Below are positions 16,316 to 24,822 of a stretch of DNA of 64,000 bases, in pieces. The stretch is from Rhodospira trueperi (lineage in GTDB: Bacteria; Pseudomonadota; Alphaproteobacteria; Rhodospirillales; Rhodospirillaceae): contig NZ_FNAP01000007.1 in NCBI RefSeq assembly GCF_900101965.1, forward strand, positions 1 to 64,000, read 5' to 3'. Below the pieces are notes generated by a model. It did no database searches, had not been told where the DNA came from, and worked only from the letters and a program-made list of their open reading frames with translations. The translations under genes were made by a program, and so were the position numbers. Each line of letters starts with the position of its first letter. Within the stretch, counting starts at the first letter, position 1.

Positions 16316-16419
16316 GAATTATGAGGATTGTCGTGTTCGTGACGGAGGGCTTCACCCTGACCGTCGCGCTTTTTGTCCTCGTCCTGTGGTCGATCCTCGG
16401 CCACGCCATCCTCGACTAG
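16312..16419 (+). CDS. 35-residue single-pass membrane protein
   Basis: ATG at 16312 overlaps the preceding stop in an ATGA arrangement. The product MRIMRIVVFVTEGFTLTVAL and the rest (FVLVLWSILGHAILD) form one hydrophobic helix with a basic N-terminus. It is followed 10 bp later by GGGAGG and the next ORF. Small phage membrane peptides of this kind can affect lysis timing or host membranes; which applies here is unknown. Confidence 0.55.
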   Translation: MRIMRIVVFVTEGFTLTVALFVLVLWSILGHAILD

Positions 16420-16429
16420 GGAGGACACC

Positions 16430-16708
16430 ATGACGCATCACGCGCCGCACACCCCGGGGCTGGTGTCGGTCATGAAAGGCGGGCTCGTCCGCCTCGTGCC
16501 GCGCTACGACCCCGAGGTGGCGATTGCGGATCTCCGCCTGCGCGGTGTCCACACCGGCACCGCCCACGACGTCGCCCGCGCCGAGGCCATCGCCAATGCC
16601 TACCGGCTCGCCGCGTGCTGGAACCTGTGTGACGGCGTCCCCACCGAGGTCCTGGAAACCCTGCCACGCGGCGCCCTGGCCGTGCAGGGGTACGACCGCG
16701 CCGGCTGA
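16430..16708 (+). CDS. hypothetical phage protein
   Basis: A 92-residue protein beginning MTHHAPHTPGLVSVMKGGLV, with GGGAGG seven bases before the ATG. A helical centre (TAHDVARAEAIANAYRLAAC) suggests a small folded domain; no recognised family. It is co-directional with and close to its neighbours in the early operon. Confidence 0.7.
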   Translation: MTHHAPHTPGLVSVMKGGLVRLVPRYDPEVAIADLRLRGVHTGTAHDVARAEAIANAYRLAACWNLCDGVPTEVLETLPRGALAVQGYDRAG

Positions 16709-16736
16709 TCCCGACGCCAGAATGGAGGCGCAGACC

Positions 16737-17114
16737 ATGACAGACGCCACCCCCGTCTGCATCGGCGTCGATCCCGCAGCCGGCGACGACATGACCGTCG
16801 TCGTTTTGCCCCATCGGTACCGCCGCGATCTGCTCCAGTGCCTGACCCTGCACGATCAGGGCAACACCGCGTCCGCCCGTCTCGGTGCCTACATTCTCGG
16901 GTCCGACGCGGCAGAGGCCGGCATGGGGGCGGACGCCTGCCCCTTCGCCGAGGACGCGCTGCCCGAGCTGGCCGAGGCATGGCGGCGCGGCCGTCAGGAC
17001 ACGCTGGACTTCGGGGCCGGCAAGCGCCGGCCGGCCGATCGCCTGTCGTCCAAGTGCCGCATCCGCGCGCCGATCGGCAGCACCCACGCCGCCCACACGC
17101 ATCCGGGGGACTGA
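16737..17114 (+). CDS. hypothetical phage protein with an Rmf-like segment
   Basis: A 125-residue protein; ATG 16737 is chosen because GGAGGCG sits seven bases upstream. Residues about 50-85 (GSDAAEAGMGADACPF then LPELAEAWRRGRQD) follow the spacing G..AA.AG....CPF.....W..G of small ribosome-modulation-factor-like proteins found in phages. The similarity is by eye and tentative. The C-terminus is basic. Function unknown. Confidence 0.65.
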   Translation: MTDATPVCIGVDPAAGDDMTVVVLPHRYRRDLLQCLTLHDQGNTASARLGAYILGSDAAEAGMGADACPFAEDALPELAEAWRRGRQDTLDFGAGKRRPADRLSSKCRIRAPIGSTHAAHTHPGD

Positions 17115-17116
17115 CC

Positions 17117-17395
17117 ATGACCGCCATGCAGCCGGACATGTTTGGGGGGCCGTCCGTCGCCGACGGGCCGGAGCCCAAGCACAAGCCGAGACGCCCAGGA
17201 GGGTACGCCGCGCGCCCGGGCGGCGGGCCGAAGGGGGAGACCTGCCGGACCTGTCTGCACTACGTGCGGAAGGGCCGGGGCAAGTCCGTGTACCGCAAAT
17301 GCGACCTGCTTCGGGACGTCTGGACCAACGGCACCGGCAGCGATATCCGCGCCGGCGCGCCCGCATGCTGCCTGTGGAAGGAGGTCTCCGAGTGA
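17117..17395 (+). CDS. small cysteine-rich, probably zinc-binding phage protein
   Basis: A 92-residue protein. After a Pro/Gly-rich start (MTAMQPDMFGGPSVADGPEP), the core GGPKGETCRTCLHYVRKG and later KCDLLRDVW and PACCLW give a CxxC...C...C zinc-ribbon-like pattern that I recognise as a recurrent small protein of alphaproteobacterial prophages. It overlaps the next gene, an adenine methyltransferase, by four bases (GTGA), which suggests the two act together or are translationally coupled. Confidence 0.7.
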   Translation: MTAMQPDMFGGPSVADGPEPKHKPRRPGGYAARPGGGPKGETCRTCLHYVRKGRGKSVYRKCDLLRDVWTNGTGSDIRAGAPACCLWKEVSE

Positions 17396-18108
17396 CCGCC
17401 GCCGCCCCGCATCCCACCCTGTGGCCGCATCTGGCGAACGCGGCGCTCGCCGCTTCCTATGCGTCCCTGACCGCCCAGGCCGTGGCCGCCGAATGCTACG
17501 AGACGCCCGCGTGGACCGCGCGCCGGGTGCTCGAGGTCGAGGTCCTCACACCCCGCGTCCTGGACCCCTGTTGCGGCACCGGCATTCTGTCCCAAGCGGC
17601 CCGTGCCGCCGGCTATGACGTCGGGTCGCTGGACCTGCACCGCTGGGGCTATGCGGATCAGCACGGACAGGCGGACTTTCTGGCGGACCCGCCTTCCTGG
17701 ATCGCGTGGCCGATGTTCCGGGAGACCCCGGCCTATCTTCGGCACAACATGCCGCGACCCCTGTCCGGGGTGAGCGTGTTCATGAACCCGCCCTTTTCGC
17801 GGGCCACTGAGTTCGTGGATCGGGCCTTTTCCCTGGGGGCTCGAAAGGTCCTGTGCTTCCAGCGCTTTGCGTGGCGGGAAAGCCAGGCCCGCCGGGCGTG
17901 GTGGGACGCCCGGCCGCCGGCGCGCATCTGGCTATGCGGCGACCGCGCCCACTGCTGGCGCTTCGACATCCCGCCCGAGGCCCGTACCGGCGGCGCCCCG
18001 ACCGCCCACGCGTGGTTCGTCTGGGAACAGGGCCATCGCGGCCTCGAGGCCGTCGCCACGATCTGGAAGGACGGGCAGGCCGAGCCCCCCGTCCCCTGTC
18101 CTGTCTGA
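17392..18108 (+). CDS. DNA N6-adenine methyltransferase-like protein, phage
   Basis: A 238-residue protein with a SAM-binding motif I (DPCCGTG, about residues 59-65) and a catalytic NPPF motif IV (about 125-128) in that order, the signature of adenine-N6 DNA methyltransferases. It starts at GTG 17392, overlapping the zinc-binding gene. No partner nuclease is nearby, so anti-restriction protection of phage DNA is the simplest role. This is a second methyltransferase in the same prophage, of a different class from that at 12,274. Confidence 0.82.
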   Translation: MTAAAPHPTLWPHLANAALAASYASLTAQAVAAECYETPAWTARRVLEVEVLTPRVLDPCCGTGILSQAARAAGYDVGSLDLHRWGYADQHGQADFLADPPSWIAWPMFRETPAYLRHNMPRPLSGVSVFMNPPFSRATEFVDRAFSLGARKVLCFQRFAWRESQARRAWWDARPPARIWLCGDRAHCWRFDIPPEARTGGAPTAHAWFVWEQGHRGLEAVATIWKDGQAEPPVPCPV

Positions 18109-18126
18109 GCACACGGAGACCACTCC

Positions 18127-18894
18127 ATGACCACCGAACCCCTCGCCGCCGTCACGGTCGAGACCCTTCGGCCCATCGCCTACCGGGGCGAGCCTGTCCT
18201 GACCACCGAGCTTCTGGCCGCCGCCTACGGGACGGAGCCTGTGCGTCTCCACAAGAACCACAGCCGCAACGTTGATCGGTTCGTCGAGGGCCGACACTTC
18301 TTCAAAATTGCGGGATCGGATCTCCGCTTATTCCGAAAGCGAACTGACTACCTAAAAGACAGTCAGTTCGAGGTGGGAATGAATGCAAAATCGGTCCTTC
18401 TCTGGACCGCGCGGGGCGCCGCCCGGCATGCCAAGATGCTGGAGACGGACGCGGCCTGGGAGGTGTTCGAGGCCCTGGAGGATTCCTACTTCGACCGCCG
18501 GCCGGAAACCCGGGTGAAGGCCGACCCGCACCTGTTCGTCGGTAGTGGCGATTATGTCGAGGATCGCCGCGTGTCCGGCAGCGCCCGATTCTGCGAGGAG
18601 GTCGCTCGCCTCGGTTACGAAAGCCCGAAGGCGTTCGCCGCGACCGCCGGATGGACCGGCTCCAAGCTCTGGTCCATCGAACACGGCAACACCGCGCCCA
18701 GCAAGCCCGAGGACCTGAAGCTGCTGATCGGGCGCGGCTTCGACCTGCGCTATGTGCTGTACGGCGAGCGCACCATTGCCCGAGCCGAACTCGACCTGAT
18801 CGCCGCCTACCGCGAGGGCGACACCGCCGGCGTCCAACGCATCCTCGCCGCCCGTCCGGCGCGCCTCACCGACCAAACCAACCGCGAGACCTGA
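18127..18894 (+). CDS. ORF6N-domain antirepressor with C-terminal HTH
   Basis: A 255-residue protein. Residues about 15-105 match the ORF6N/KilA-N type domain (RGEPVLTTELLAAAYGTEPV, then HKNHSRNVDRFVEGRHFFK), which binds DNA or repressors in phage antirepressors. Residues about 155-215 form an XRE-like HTH (SPKAFAATAGWTGSKLWSIE). A segment near 18,300-18,380 is locally richer in A/T. Since the repressor lacks a normal cleavage site, this protein is a candidate for the inducing factor. Confidence 0.8.
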   Translation: MTTEPLAAVTVETLRPIAYRGEPVLTTELLAAAYGTEPVRLHKNHSRNVDRFVEGRHFFKIAGSDLRLFRKRTDYLKDSQFEVGMNAKSVLLWTARGAARHAKMLETDAAWEVFEALEDSYFDRRPETRVKADPHLFVGSGDYVEDRRVSGSARFCEEVARLGYESPKAFAATAGWTGSKLWSIEHGNTAPSKPEDLKLLIGRGFDLRYVLYGERTIARAELDLIAAYREGDTAGVQRILAARPARLTDQTNRET

Positions 18895-18960
18895 CCCATG
18901 CCCCCACGCCCGCCACACGGCCGGCCGGCCCATGACCAGGACGAGAGGGGACGCGCTGTC

Positions 18961-19194
18961 ATGCGCATTTCAAAAGACATGTCCTGCTTACCGGACTGGC
19001 CGCGCCTCATGACGGCCGAGGAAGCGGCCGCCTATCTGTCCATCTCGGCCAACACGCTCCGCGCGCATGTCCCCATCGAACCGTTCCGGATCGGTGGGTG
19101 TGTTCGCTATGACCGAAAGAAGCTGGACGACTACGCCGACGGCGATCCTTCGCCGGATCAAGCCGCCACCTGGGCGGATGAATTGTTCGGGTGA
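18961..19194 (+). CDS. excisionase-like HTH DNA-binding protein
   Basis: A 77-residue protein whose core LMTAEEAAAYLSISANTLRA begins a winged helix-turn-helix of the MerR/AlpA/HTH_17 type, followed by FRIGGCVRYDRKKLDDY, the usual wing in Xis-like proteins. ATG 18961 is preferred (GAGGGGA upstream); ATG 18898 would add a Pro-rich extension. It ends three bases before the integrase start, the normal place for an excisionase. Confidence 0.8.
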   Translation: MRISKDMSCLPDWPRLMTAEEAAAYLSISANTLRAHVPIEPFRIGGCVRYDRKKLDDYADGDPSPDQAATWADELFG

Positions 19195-19197
19195 CCC

Positions 19198-20283
19198 ATG
19201 CCAGTGTACCGGATCAAAGGCATCAAGCGGGTGCGGAACCCCAGAACGGGTGCCGTCTACCTGTATCACCGGGGCACGGGCAAGCGTCTGCGCCAGACGG
19301 AGGGAACGGCCGCGTTCCTTGAGGAAGTGGCCGCCCTCGACCGCGAAGTGCAAGACCGGCCGTCCGAGCCGAAATCGCCGGCGGGCACGTGGGGCTGGCT
19401 GCGGGAACTGTACCTAGCGAGCCCCAAGTATGCCCAGCTCGCGCCCCGGACGCGCAAAGGCTACCGCACCGTCTTGGACTATCTGGCGGAGCCCAACCCG
19501 GATCGCCCCGGCAAAGGGATGAACGCGGTCCCCTTGGACCGGATCGACAGCCCGTCCGTCATGCGGCTGCGCGATGCGACGCATGAGCGTCACGGCTGGC
19601 GGCAGGCGAATCTGGTGCTCGCCGTGATTTCGCTGGTGTGGAACTGGGGCCGACCCTACGGCTACGTCACCGGGCCAAATCCGGCCGAGAAGATTCCGCG
19701 CATCAAAAGACCGCGCGACAAACCCGCCGCGAACCGCCCCTGGACCGACGACGAGTTGGCCGCCGTCCTGGCGGCGGCACCGACGGGCGTCCGGGAGGCC
19801 GTGGCCCTTGGGGCATATACCGGCCTTCGCCAGGGTGACGTGTTGGCGCTGCCGTGGTCGGCGATCGAGGACGGATGGCTCAGGTGGCGCCAGTCGAAGA
19901 CCGGCGAAGAGGTCTGGATCCCCGTGCATCGCGATTTGGCCGCGATCCTGTCCCGGGCCGAACGCCGGGCAACGATGATCGTGGCCGGGGCGCGGGATCG
20001 CCGCCCGTACAGCGGCGACGGCTTCCGGACGTTGTTCTTTCGCCTGATTCGCAAGCTGGAGGCGGACGGCCGCATCGGCCACGGACTGACGTTCCATGGT
20101 CTGCGGCACGGGCTCGCAACACGCTTGGCCGACGCCGGCGCCGACGACCGCACCATTGCGGCGATCACCGGTCACAAGCAGGTCTCGATGGTCCAGCACT
20201 ACACCCGCACGGCCGACAAACGGCGCCGCGCCCGCGCGGGAATGGACCTGCTGGAAGGCGGCAAGCCGGAGGACAAGCCGTGA
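19198..20283 (+). CDS. int: tyrosine recombinase, prophage integrase
   Basis: A 361-residue integrase. Residues 1-60 are a basic arm-binding-like region, about 65-160 a core-binding domain, and 180-340 the catalytic domain with Arg211 (TGLRQGD), Lys234, His300/Arg303 (FHGLRHG), His326 (TGHKQ) and Tyr335 (HYTRTAD), all present. It inserts and excises the phage at the tRNA-Lys gene 95 bp downstream. It is last in the early operon, right after the excisionase-like gene. Confidence 0.95.
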   Translation: MPVYRIKGIKRVRNPRTGAVYLYHRGTGKRLRQTEGTAAFLEEVAALDREVQDRPSEPKSPAGTWGWLRELYLASPKYAQLAPRTRKGYRTVLDYLAEPNPDRPGKGMNAVPLDRIDSPSVMRLRDATHERHGWRQANLVLAVISLVWNWGRPYGYVTGPNPAEKIPRIKRPRDKPAANRPWTDDELAAVLAAAPTGVREAVALGAYTGLRQGDVLALPWSAIEDGWLRWRQSKTGEEVWIPVHRDLAAILSRAERRATMIVAGARDRRPYSGDGFRTLFFRLIRKLEADGRIGHGLTFHGLRHGLATRLADAGADDRTIAAITGHKQVSMVQHYTRTADKRRRARAGMDLLEGGKPEDKP

Positions 20284-20294
20284 ACAAACGGCCT

Positions 20295-20329
20295 AAAGTT
20301 TGGAAAACTTCCGGGAAAAGTTTGGAAAA
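20295..20329 (+). repeat. two direct repeats, candidate integrase arm sites
   Basis: AAAGTTTGGAAAA occurs at 20295-20307 and 20317-20329, a 22-bp period (two helical turns). They lie between int and the tRNA 3' end, where arm-type integrase sites of an attachment region are expected. Confidence 0.55.
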
Positions 20330-20330
20330 A

Positions 20331-20360
20331 AGGGGCAGATAGGATGACCTATCTGCCCCT
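20331..20360 (-). terminator. intrinsic terminator of the tRNA-Lys transcript
   Basis: A 13-bp perfect stem (20331-20343 with 20348-20360, core GGGGCAGATAGG) and 4-base loop. On the minus strand it is followed by a run of T (complement of A at 20326-20331), so it stops transcription from tRNA-Lys. It may also end the int transcript on the plus strand, where no T-run follows. Confidence 0.85.
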
Positions 20361-20377
20361 TAACGTCTTGATTTAAT

Positions 20378-20453
<76 letters not shown>

Positions 20454-20709
20454 CAATTTCTCAAATGGGTGACACGATCCGCGCCGCCCCGTTTGTGAGG
20501 GAGGGCTGGATACCAGCCCGCACCGGCATTTGCAAGCATCTTGAAGGCGTATGTCCGCCGTTTGCGTCGGTGCGGTCTCGCTGCGGTGTCCCAAAAGCCC
20601 GCCGCAGCGAGACGGATGGGGGTCCGTCTCGGCGGAGCGACCGCGGCGACCATGCGCGGCGGCAGTCTCCTCATCGTCGCGCGGTCTCAGAGTCCGTCGG
20701 GACAGACAC

Positions 20710-21099
20710 TCAGATGTCGCGCAACGCGCGTGTCCAGGTCTCCATTGCCGTGTTGGCCACGGGCATGGGCGCTTCCAGGAACGAGATTTCGAACCGGTCC
20801 TCCATTTGGACGACGCCGATGGAGCGGGGGCGAACGGCCATCACGTCCGGACTGGGCAGCTTGACGCCGAAGCAGAAGACGACATGCTTGGCCGCCTTGA
20901 TCTCCGGATTGATCTCGCCGCCGATGCCCTGCGTGTGCGCATAGTGATCGAATGTGGCGATGTAAGCGACCTTATCGTCTTCTTCGATTTTTTGCTTGTA
21001 GTGCTCCAGAATTTCGTCAACGGACGTCTTGCTCGTCTCAGAAAACGGCAGGCTCATGTGATAGACAGGATACTTTTCCTGAAGCGTGTACTGGCGCAT
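20710..21099 (-). CDS. conserved hypothetical protein, DUF6858-like
   Basis: A 129-residue soluble protein. The pattern EKYPVYHMSLPFSETSKTSV, FDHYAHTQG, AKHVVFCFGVKLP and AVRPRSIGVVQMEDRFEISF matches a small family that I recall as DUF6858, known mainly from proteobacteria living under low oxygen. Conserved His-Tyr-Ala-His and a single Cys could bind a cofactor or metal, but no activity is established. It is the first host gene beyond the prophage and stands alone on the minus strand. Confidence 0.75.
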   Translation of the reverse strand: MRQYTLQEKYPVYHMSLPFSETSKTSVDEILEHYKQKIEEDDKVAYIATFDHYAHTQGIGGEINPEIKAAKHVVFCFGVKLPSPDVMAVRPRSIGVVQMEDRFEISFLEAPMPVANTAMETWTRALRDI

Positions 21100-21217
21100 T
21101 CCGGGCTTCCTCTTTGCAACGACACGGCCCAGGCATGAGGCCGATGATAGGACCAGGAATCGTCATTCACCCCACCGCACGCAATGAGAAAGCGCAATGG
21201 AACGGGAGCCGAGCCGG

Positions 21218-21793
21218 CTACTGATCCTTTAGCGAGCGTGGCCGCCACTGATGCACGTTCACCGGCCGGCCCGACTGGGACCGCATGACGCGTGGGCGCA
21301 GGACATGCTCGATGTGCGGGGCGCCCCGGTCGGTGAGGGCACCGATCCCCTCGCGTTCGGTGGGTTTGCGGCCGTAAAAGGCAACCATCCCCTCGATGGT
21401 GATTTCCGCACCCGGGGCTTCCGCATAGGCGTCGGCATAGGGGGGGTGTCGCTTCAGAGACTTGGTCAGGTGCTCGGTGGAGTGCGCTCCGAAGCGGCGC
21501 CAGATGGAATCCAGAAGGGTTTCAGCGGGCTCCGGGATCTTGGCCAGATCCACGCGCGGCCGACTGTAGGAGAACGCCTTGAACAGGGTCGGTTCCAATG
21601 GCCCATCGGGATCGGCGATGAACGTCGCCGGGATCAGCTTGTGCCCCGCATTCGCGACCGCGAAATAAGCCTGTGCCAGATACAGCAGGCGGTGCAGTTT
21701 GCGCGGATTCAAGTATTCGTTGTCATCCAGGGCGCGGTCGAGCAACCAAAAGGTCGGCTCGAACCCGGATGGTGTTAGCGGTGGATGCGCCAT
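21218..21793 (-). CDS. SocA/Panacea (DUF4065)-like protein
   Basis: A 191-residue protein. The segments KLHRLLYLAQAYFAVANAGH, then DGPLEPTLFKAF and, later, LTKSLKRHPPYADAYAEAPG follow the SocA/Panacea (DUF4065) pattern, including the LYLAQAY helix and a late His-Pro motif. Panacea proteins are usually antitoxins next to a toxin gene; Caulobacter SocA is a ClpXP adaptor for toxin SocB. No toxin-like partner is visible on either side. ATG 21793 is chosen for its GGGAGG site nine bases upstream; a longer frame to 22033 has no such support. Confidence 0.65.
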   Translation of the reverse strand: MAHPPLTPSGFEPTFWLLDRALDDNEYLNPRKLHRLLYLAQAYFAVANAGHKLIPATFIADPDGPLEPTLFKAFSYSRPRVDLAKIPEPAETLLDSIWRRFGAHSTEHLTKSLKRHPPYADAYAEAPGAEITIEGMVAFYGRKPTEREGIGALTDRGAPHIEHVLRPRVMRSQSGRPVNVHQWRPRSLKDQ

Positions 21794-22019
21794 CGCGCCA
21801 GCCTCCCATGTCGTTGCCCTGATGGTACCGCGTTTCAGCGCGTCGGTAGAGGAAATCCCGCGCGATCCGGACCGGATCGCGCGGTGATTCGCCAATATGT
21901 CGATCTTCTGGGCAGCTCGCGCGACGCGCCCGAAATGCTGCGGGCAGGTTGTGGTTGCTTGGGACCGGGGCCATGCCGCACCATGGCCGAGATCGCTTCC
22001 GTCCGCCCGAGTCGCGCCC

Positions 22020-23006
22020 ATGACCGTGTCCACCGCACCAGAGCCCGCGCCCGAAGTGCCCGTTGCCGGGGACGCGGGTGTGCGCGAGGCGGTCGGGCGT
22101 TGGCGTGCATGGCTGTGGGGCGAGCGCCGGTGCAGCCCGAATACGCTCGACGCTTATGGCCGCGATCTGGCCGGGTTCCTGACATTCCTGAGCGACCATC
22201 TGGGCGGGCCGCCGACGATCAGCGATCTTGCCACCCTATCCGCCGCCGACATCCGGGCTTGGCTGGCTTGGCGGGGCGCGGCCGGTGTCTCCCGCACCTC
22301 TCAGGCGCGCGGCCTGTCCACGTTGCGCGGTTTCTACCGCTGGCTTGATCGCGAAGGCATCGCTCACAACCCGGCCATTGCCCAGGTGCGCGGCCCGCGC
22401 CCGCCTAAGGCGGTGCCCAAGGCGCTGGCCGAGGATGAGGCGCGCGAGGCCCTGACCACCGCGCCTGAGTTGGAGGACGAACCCTGGATCGCCAAGCGCG
22501 ATACCGCGCTTCTGACCCTGCTGTACGGGGCCGGACTGCGCCTGGGCGAGGCGCTGGCGCTGCGGCAGAAGGACGCGCCGTCCGGCGGCGCCCTGGTCGT
22601 CACCGGCAAGGGCCGCAAGCAGCGCGTGGTGCCGGTGCTGCCGGTGCTGGCGGCGGCGGTGGCGGACTACCGCGCCGCCTGCCCCTTCGTCCTGGGACCG
22701 GACGACGCGCTGTTCGTCGGCGCGCGCGGCGGCCCGCTCAATCCGGGCGTGGTGCAGCGGCAGGTGCGACGGCTGCGTGTTCTGCTCGGCCTGCCCGAGA
22801 GCGCTACCCCGCATGCCCTGCGCCACAGCTTCGCCACCCACCTGCTGGCGCGCGGCGGGGACCTGCGGACGATCCAGGAACTGCTGGGCCACGCCTCGCT
22901 TTCGACGACGCAGCGCTACACGGCGGTGGACACGGCGCGGCTGAAGCGCGTTTATGCGGACGCGCACCCACGGGCGCGCCAACCCGATGACCCACCGGAC
23001 CCCTGA
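22020..23006 (+). CDS. xerC: chromosome dimer recombinase XerC
   Basis: A 328-residue tyrosine recombinase. The N-terminal SAM-like core-binding domain (residues 20-125) has SPNTLDAYGRDLAGFLTFL. The catalytic domain has Arg174 (YGAGLRLGEAL), Lys198 (TGKGRKQR), His265/Arg268 (PHALRHSF), His291 (LLGHASLSTTQRY) and Tyr300. This is the classical XerC layout and length, unlike the phage integrase at 19,198. With XerD it resolves chromosome dimers at dif during division. It is followed nine bases later by the deacetylase-like gene. Confidence 0.93.
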   Translation: MTVSTAPEPAPEVPVAGDAGVREAVGRWRAWLWGERRCSPNTLDAYGRDLAGFLTFLSDHLGGPPTISDLATLSAADIRAWLAWRGAAGVSRTSQARGLSTLRGFYRWLDREGIAHNPAIAQVRGPRPPKAVPKALAEDEAREALTTAPELEDEPWIAKRDTALLTLLYGAGLRLGEALALRQKDAPSGGALVVTGKGRKQRVVPVLPVLAAAVADYRAACPFVLGPDDALFVGARGGPLNPGVVQRQVRRLRVLLGLPESATPHALRHSFATHLLARGGDLRTIQELLGHASLSTTQRYTAVDTARLKRVYADAHPRARQPDDPPDP

Positions 23007-23015
23007 GGACCCCTG

Positions 23016-24062
23016 ATGCGCGTTTTCATTTCCCCGGCGCAGCGTGGCCACGCCGGCGACACGTTCCTTGTCAGCGGCACGCCGCGCCCGATTCCGGAAC
23101 AGCCGGAGCGGCTGAACCACTTCCGGCGCGCGGTCGAGGCGCTGGGCCTGACCCCGGAGGCACCGGCCGACGCCGGTGACGGCCCGCTGGCTCGCGTGCA
23201 TACGCCCGAGTACCTGGACTTCCTGCGCACCGCCTGGACCCTGTGGCAGAGCCTGCCGAACGCGAGCGGCGATGTGCGCCCGAACGTCTCCCCCGACCGG
23301 CCGGACGCGCCCTATCCCCGCTCGCCGGTGGGCCGGGCCGGCTATCATCTGGGGGATCAGGCTTGCCCGATCCTGCGCGACACCTGGATCACCGCACGGG
23401 CCAGCGCGCACTGCGCGGTCGCCGCCGCCCGCGCGGTGGCGGACGGCGCGCGCGAGGCCTACGCGATGTGCCGCCCCCCCGGACATCATGCCGGGCGGGA
23501 GCGCACGGGCGGCTTCTGCTATCTCAACAATACGGCCATCGCCGCCGCCGATCTGGCCGCCGGCGGACGGCGTGTCGCCATCCTGGATGTGGACCTGCAC
23601 CACGGCGACGGCACGCAGGCCATCTTTTATGAGCGGTTGGACGTCCTGACCACATCGGTTCATGCCGATCCGGCGGATTTCTATCCGTTCTTCCGGGGGC
23701 ACGCGGCGGAACGCGGCGCCGGCCCAGGACTGGGCTACAACATCAACCGACCGCTGCCTCTGGGCACCGGAGACGCGGGCTATCTGGCGGCGGTGGAGAC
23801 AGCATTGGCGTGCATCGACGCCTTTGCTCCGGATGTGCTGGTGGTGGCGCTGGGGCTTGATGCGTCGGTGGACGATCCGTTCGGCGGGCTCACCGTGACG
23901 CCCGACGGTTTCGCCCGCCTGGGCGCGCTGTTGGGTGCCTTCGGGCGGCCCACGGTGCTGGTGCAGGAAGGGGGCTACATCTCCCCGACGTTGTCGGACA
24001 ACCTTCGCGCCGCGCTGAGTGGGTTCCTCGACGCCCGTCCGGGCGGCCTCACACCTGCATGA
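23016..24062 (+). CDS. histone deacetylase-like acetylpolyamine amidohydrolase
   Basis: A 348-residue zinc amidohydrolase of the arginase/HDAC superfamily. Visible residues include the active His-His pair in CRPPGHHAGRE (about 153-163), zinc ligands Asp and His in ILDVDLHHGDG (about 192-200), a third zinc Asp in ALGLDASVDDPFGGL, and the C-terminal Gly-Gly-Tyr (QEGGYI). The loop layout fits class II/acetylpolyamine amidohydrolases that deacetylate polyamines or acyl-lysines. It starts nine bases after xerC and its 3' end overlaps the convergent phosphatase gene by 14 bp. Confidence 0.88.
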   Translation: MRVFISPAQRGHAGDTFLVSGTPRPIPEQPERLNHFRRAVEALGLTPEAPADAGDGPLARVHTPEYLDFLRTAWTLWQSLPNASGDVRPNVSPDRPDAPYPRSPVGRAGYHLGDQACPILRDTWITARASAHCAVAAARAVADGAREAYAMCRPPGHHAGRERTGGFCYLNNTAIAAADLAAGGRRVAILDVDLHHGDGTQAIFYERLDVLTTSVHADPADFYPFFRGHAAERGAGPGLGYNINRPLPLGTGDAGYLAAVETALACIDAFAPDVLVVALGLDASVDDPFGGLTVTPDGFARLGALLGAFGRPTVLVQEGGYISPTLSDNLRAALSGFLDARPGGLTPA

Positions 24063-24822
24063 AACGCAAACGGTCACCCTCGAACACGCCGCAGGTCAGA
24101 CGGCCGTGCTCGACCGCGCCGGTATCGAGCGCGATGCGGTTGGTCAGGATCAGCGGGCGCGGTGTGATGGTGTGCCCATGCACGACGATGGCGCCGAAAT
24201 CGGCGTCGCTGGTCAGGAACGGCCCTCGGATCCAGAGCAGATCCTCGGCCGTCTGGTATTCGTGCGGCACGCCGGGACGCACGCCAGCGTGGACGAACAG
24301 GTAGTCTCCCTCGCGGTGGCTCAGACGCAGGTTGCGTAGGAACACCATGTGTTTCTCGGGCAGCGCGTCCAGCAACGCCTCCCGCAGGTGGTTCTCGGAC
24401 TCGCCGGTCAAGAACGCCGTATCGGGCACCGGCACGCCATAGCTTGCCAGGGTTTCCGTGCCGCCATTGAAAAGCCAGCCGGCCGGATCGCTCTGGCCGT
24501 CCAGGAAGGACAGCACGAAATCCTCGTGGTTGCCCTTCAGGAAGACCGTTTCCAGTCCCTTCGGCAGCCCGTTGGTGAGGATATCCAGCACCCGGCGGGA
24601 CCGTGGGCCGCGATCAATATAGTCGCCCAGGAACACGGCCACGGATCGTTCGAGTCCATCACCGGCCCGGGCCAGATCCACGTCGATGGCGTCCAGCGCC
24701 CGTTCGAGCAGATCGGCCCGCCCGTGGATGTCCGGTATGGCGAAAACCCGAACGCCGTCGGGAACCCGGCCGGGCGCCGGGATCCAGAAATCGACGGGCC
24801 AGGCCCCCTCCATGATCGTCAC
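24049..24822 (-). CDS. PPP-family serine/threonine phosphatase-like metallophosphoesterase
   Basis: A 257-residue enzyme with all calcineurin-like motifs in order: DIHG (about 31-34), GDYIDRG, GNHED, HAG and HGHT. This is the compact bacterial PrpA/lambda-phosphatase type, with two metal ions at the active site. Substrates could be phosphoproteins or small phosphoesters. GTG 24822 (GGAGG upstream) is preferred; ATG 24813 is possible. It is convergent with the deacetylase-like gene and divergent from the EAL-like gene. Confidence 0.88.
   Translation of the reverse strand: MTIMEGAWPVDFWIPAPGRVPDGVRVFAIPDIHGRADLLERALDAIDVDLARAGDGLERSVAVFLGDYIDRGPRSRRVLDILTNGLPKGLETVFLKGNHEDFVLSFLDGQSDPAGWLFNGGTETLASYGVPVPDTAFLTGESENHLREALLDALPEKHMVFLRNLRLSHREGDYLFVHAGVRPGVPHEYQTAEDLLWIRGPFLTSDADFGAIVVHGHTITPRPLILTNRIALDTGAVEHGRLTCGVFEGDRLRFMQV

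Noticed and set aside
12274-18108. Restriction-modification system
   Set aside because: Two methyltransferases are present but no endonuclease-like gene lies beside either of them.
20454-20709. Possible further RNA gene or attachment copy right of tRNA-Lys
   Set aside because: Only GC-rich imperfect hairpins are seen; no cloverleaf and no repeat of the tRNA 3' end.
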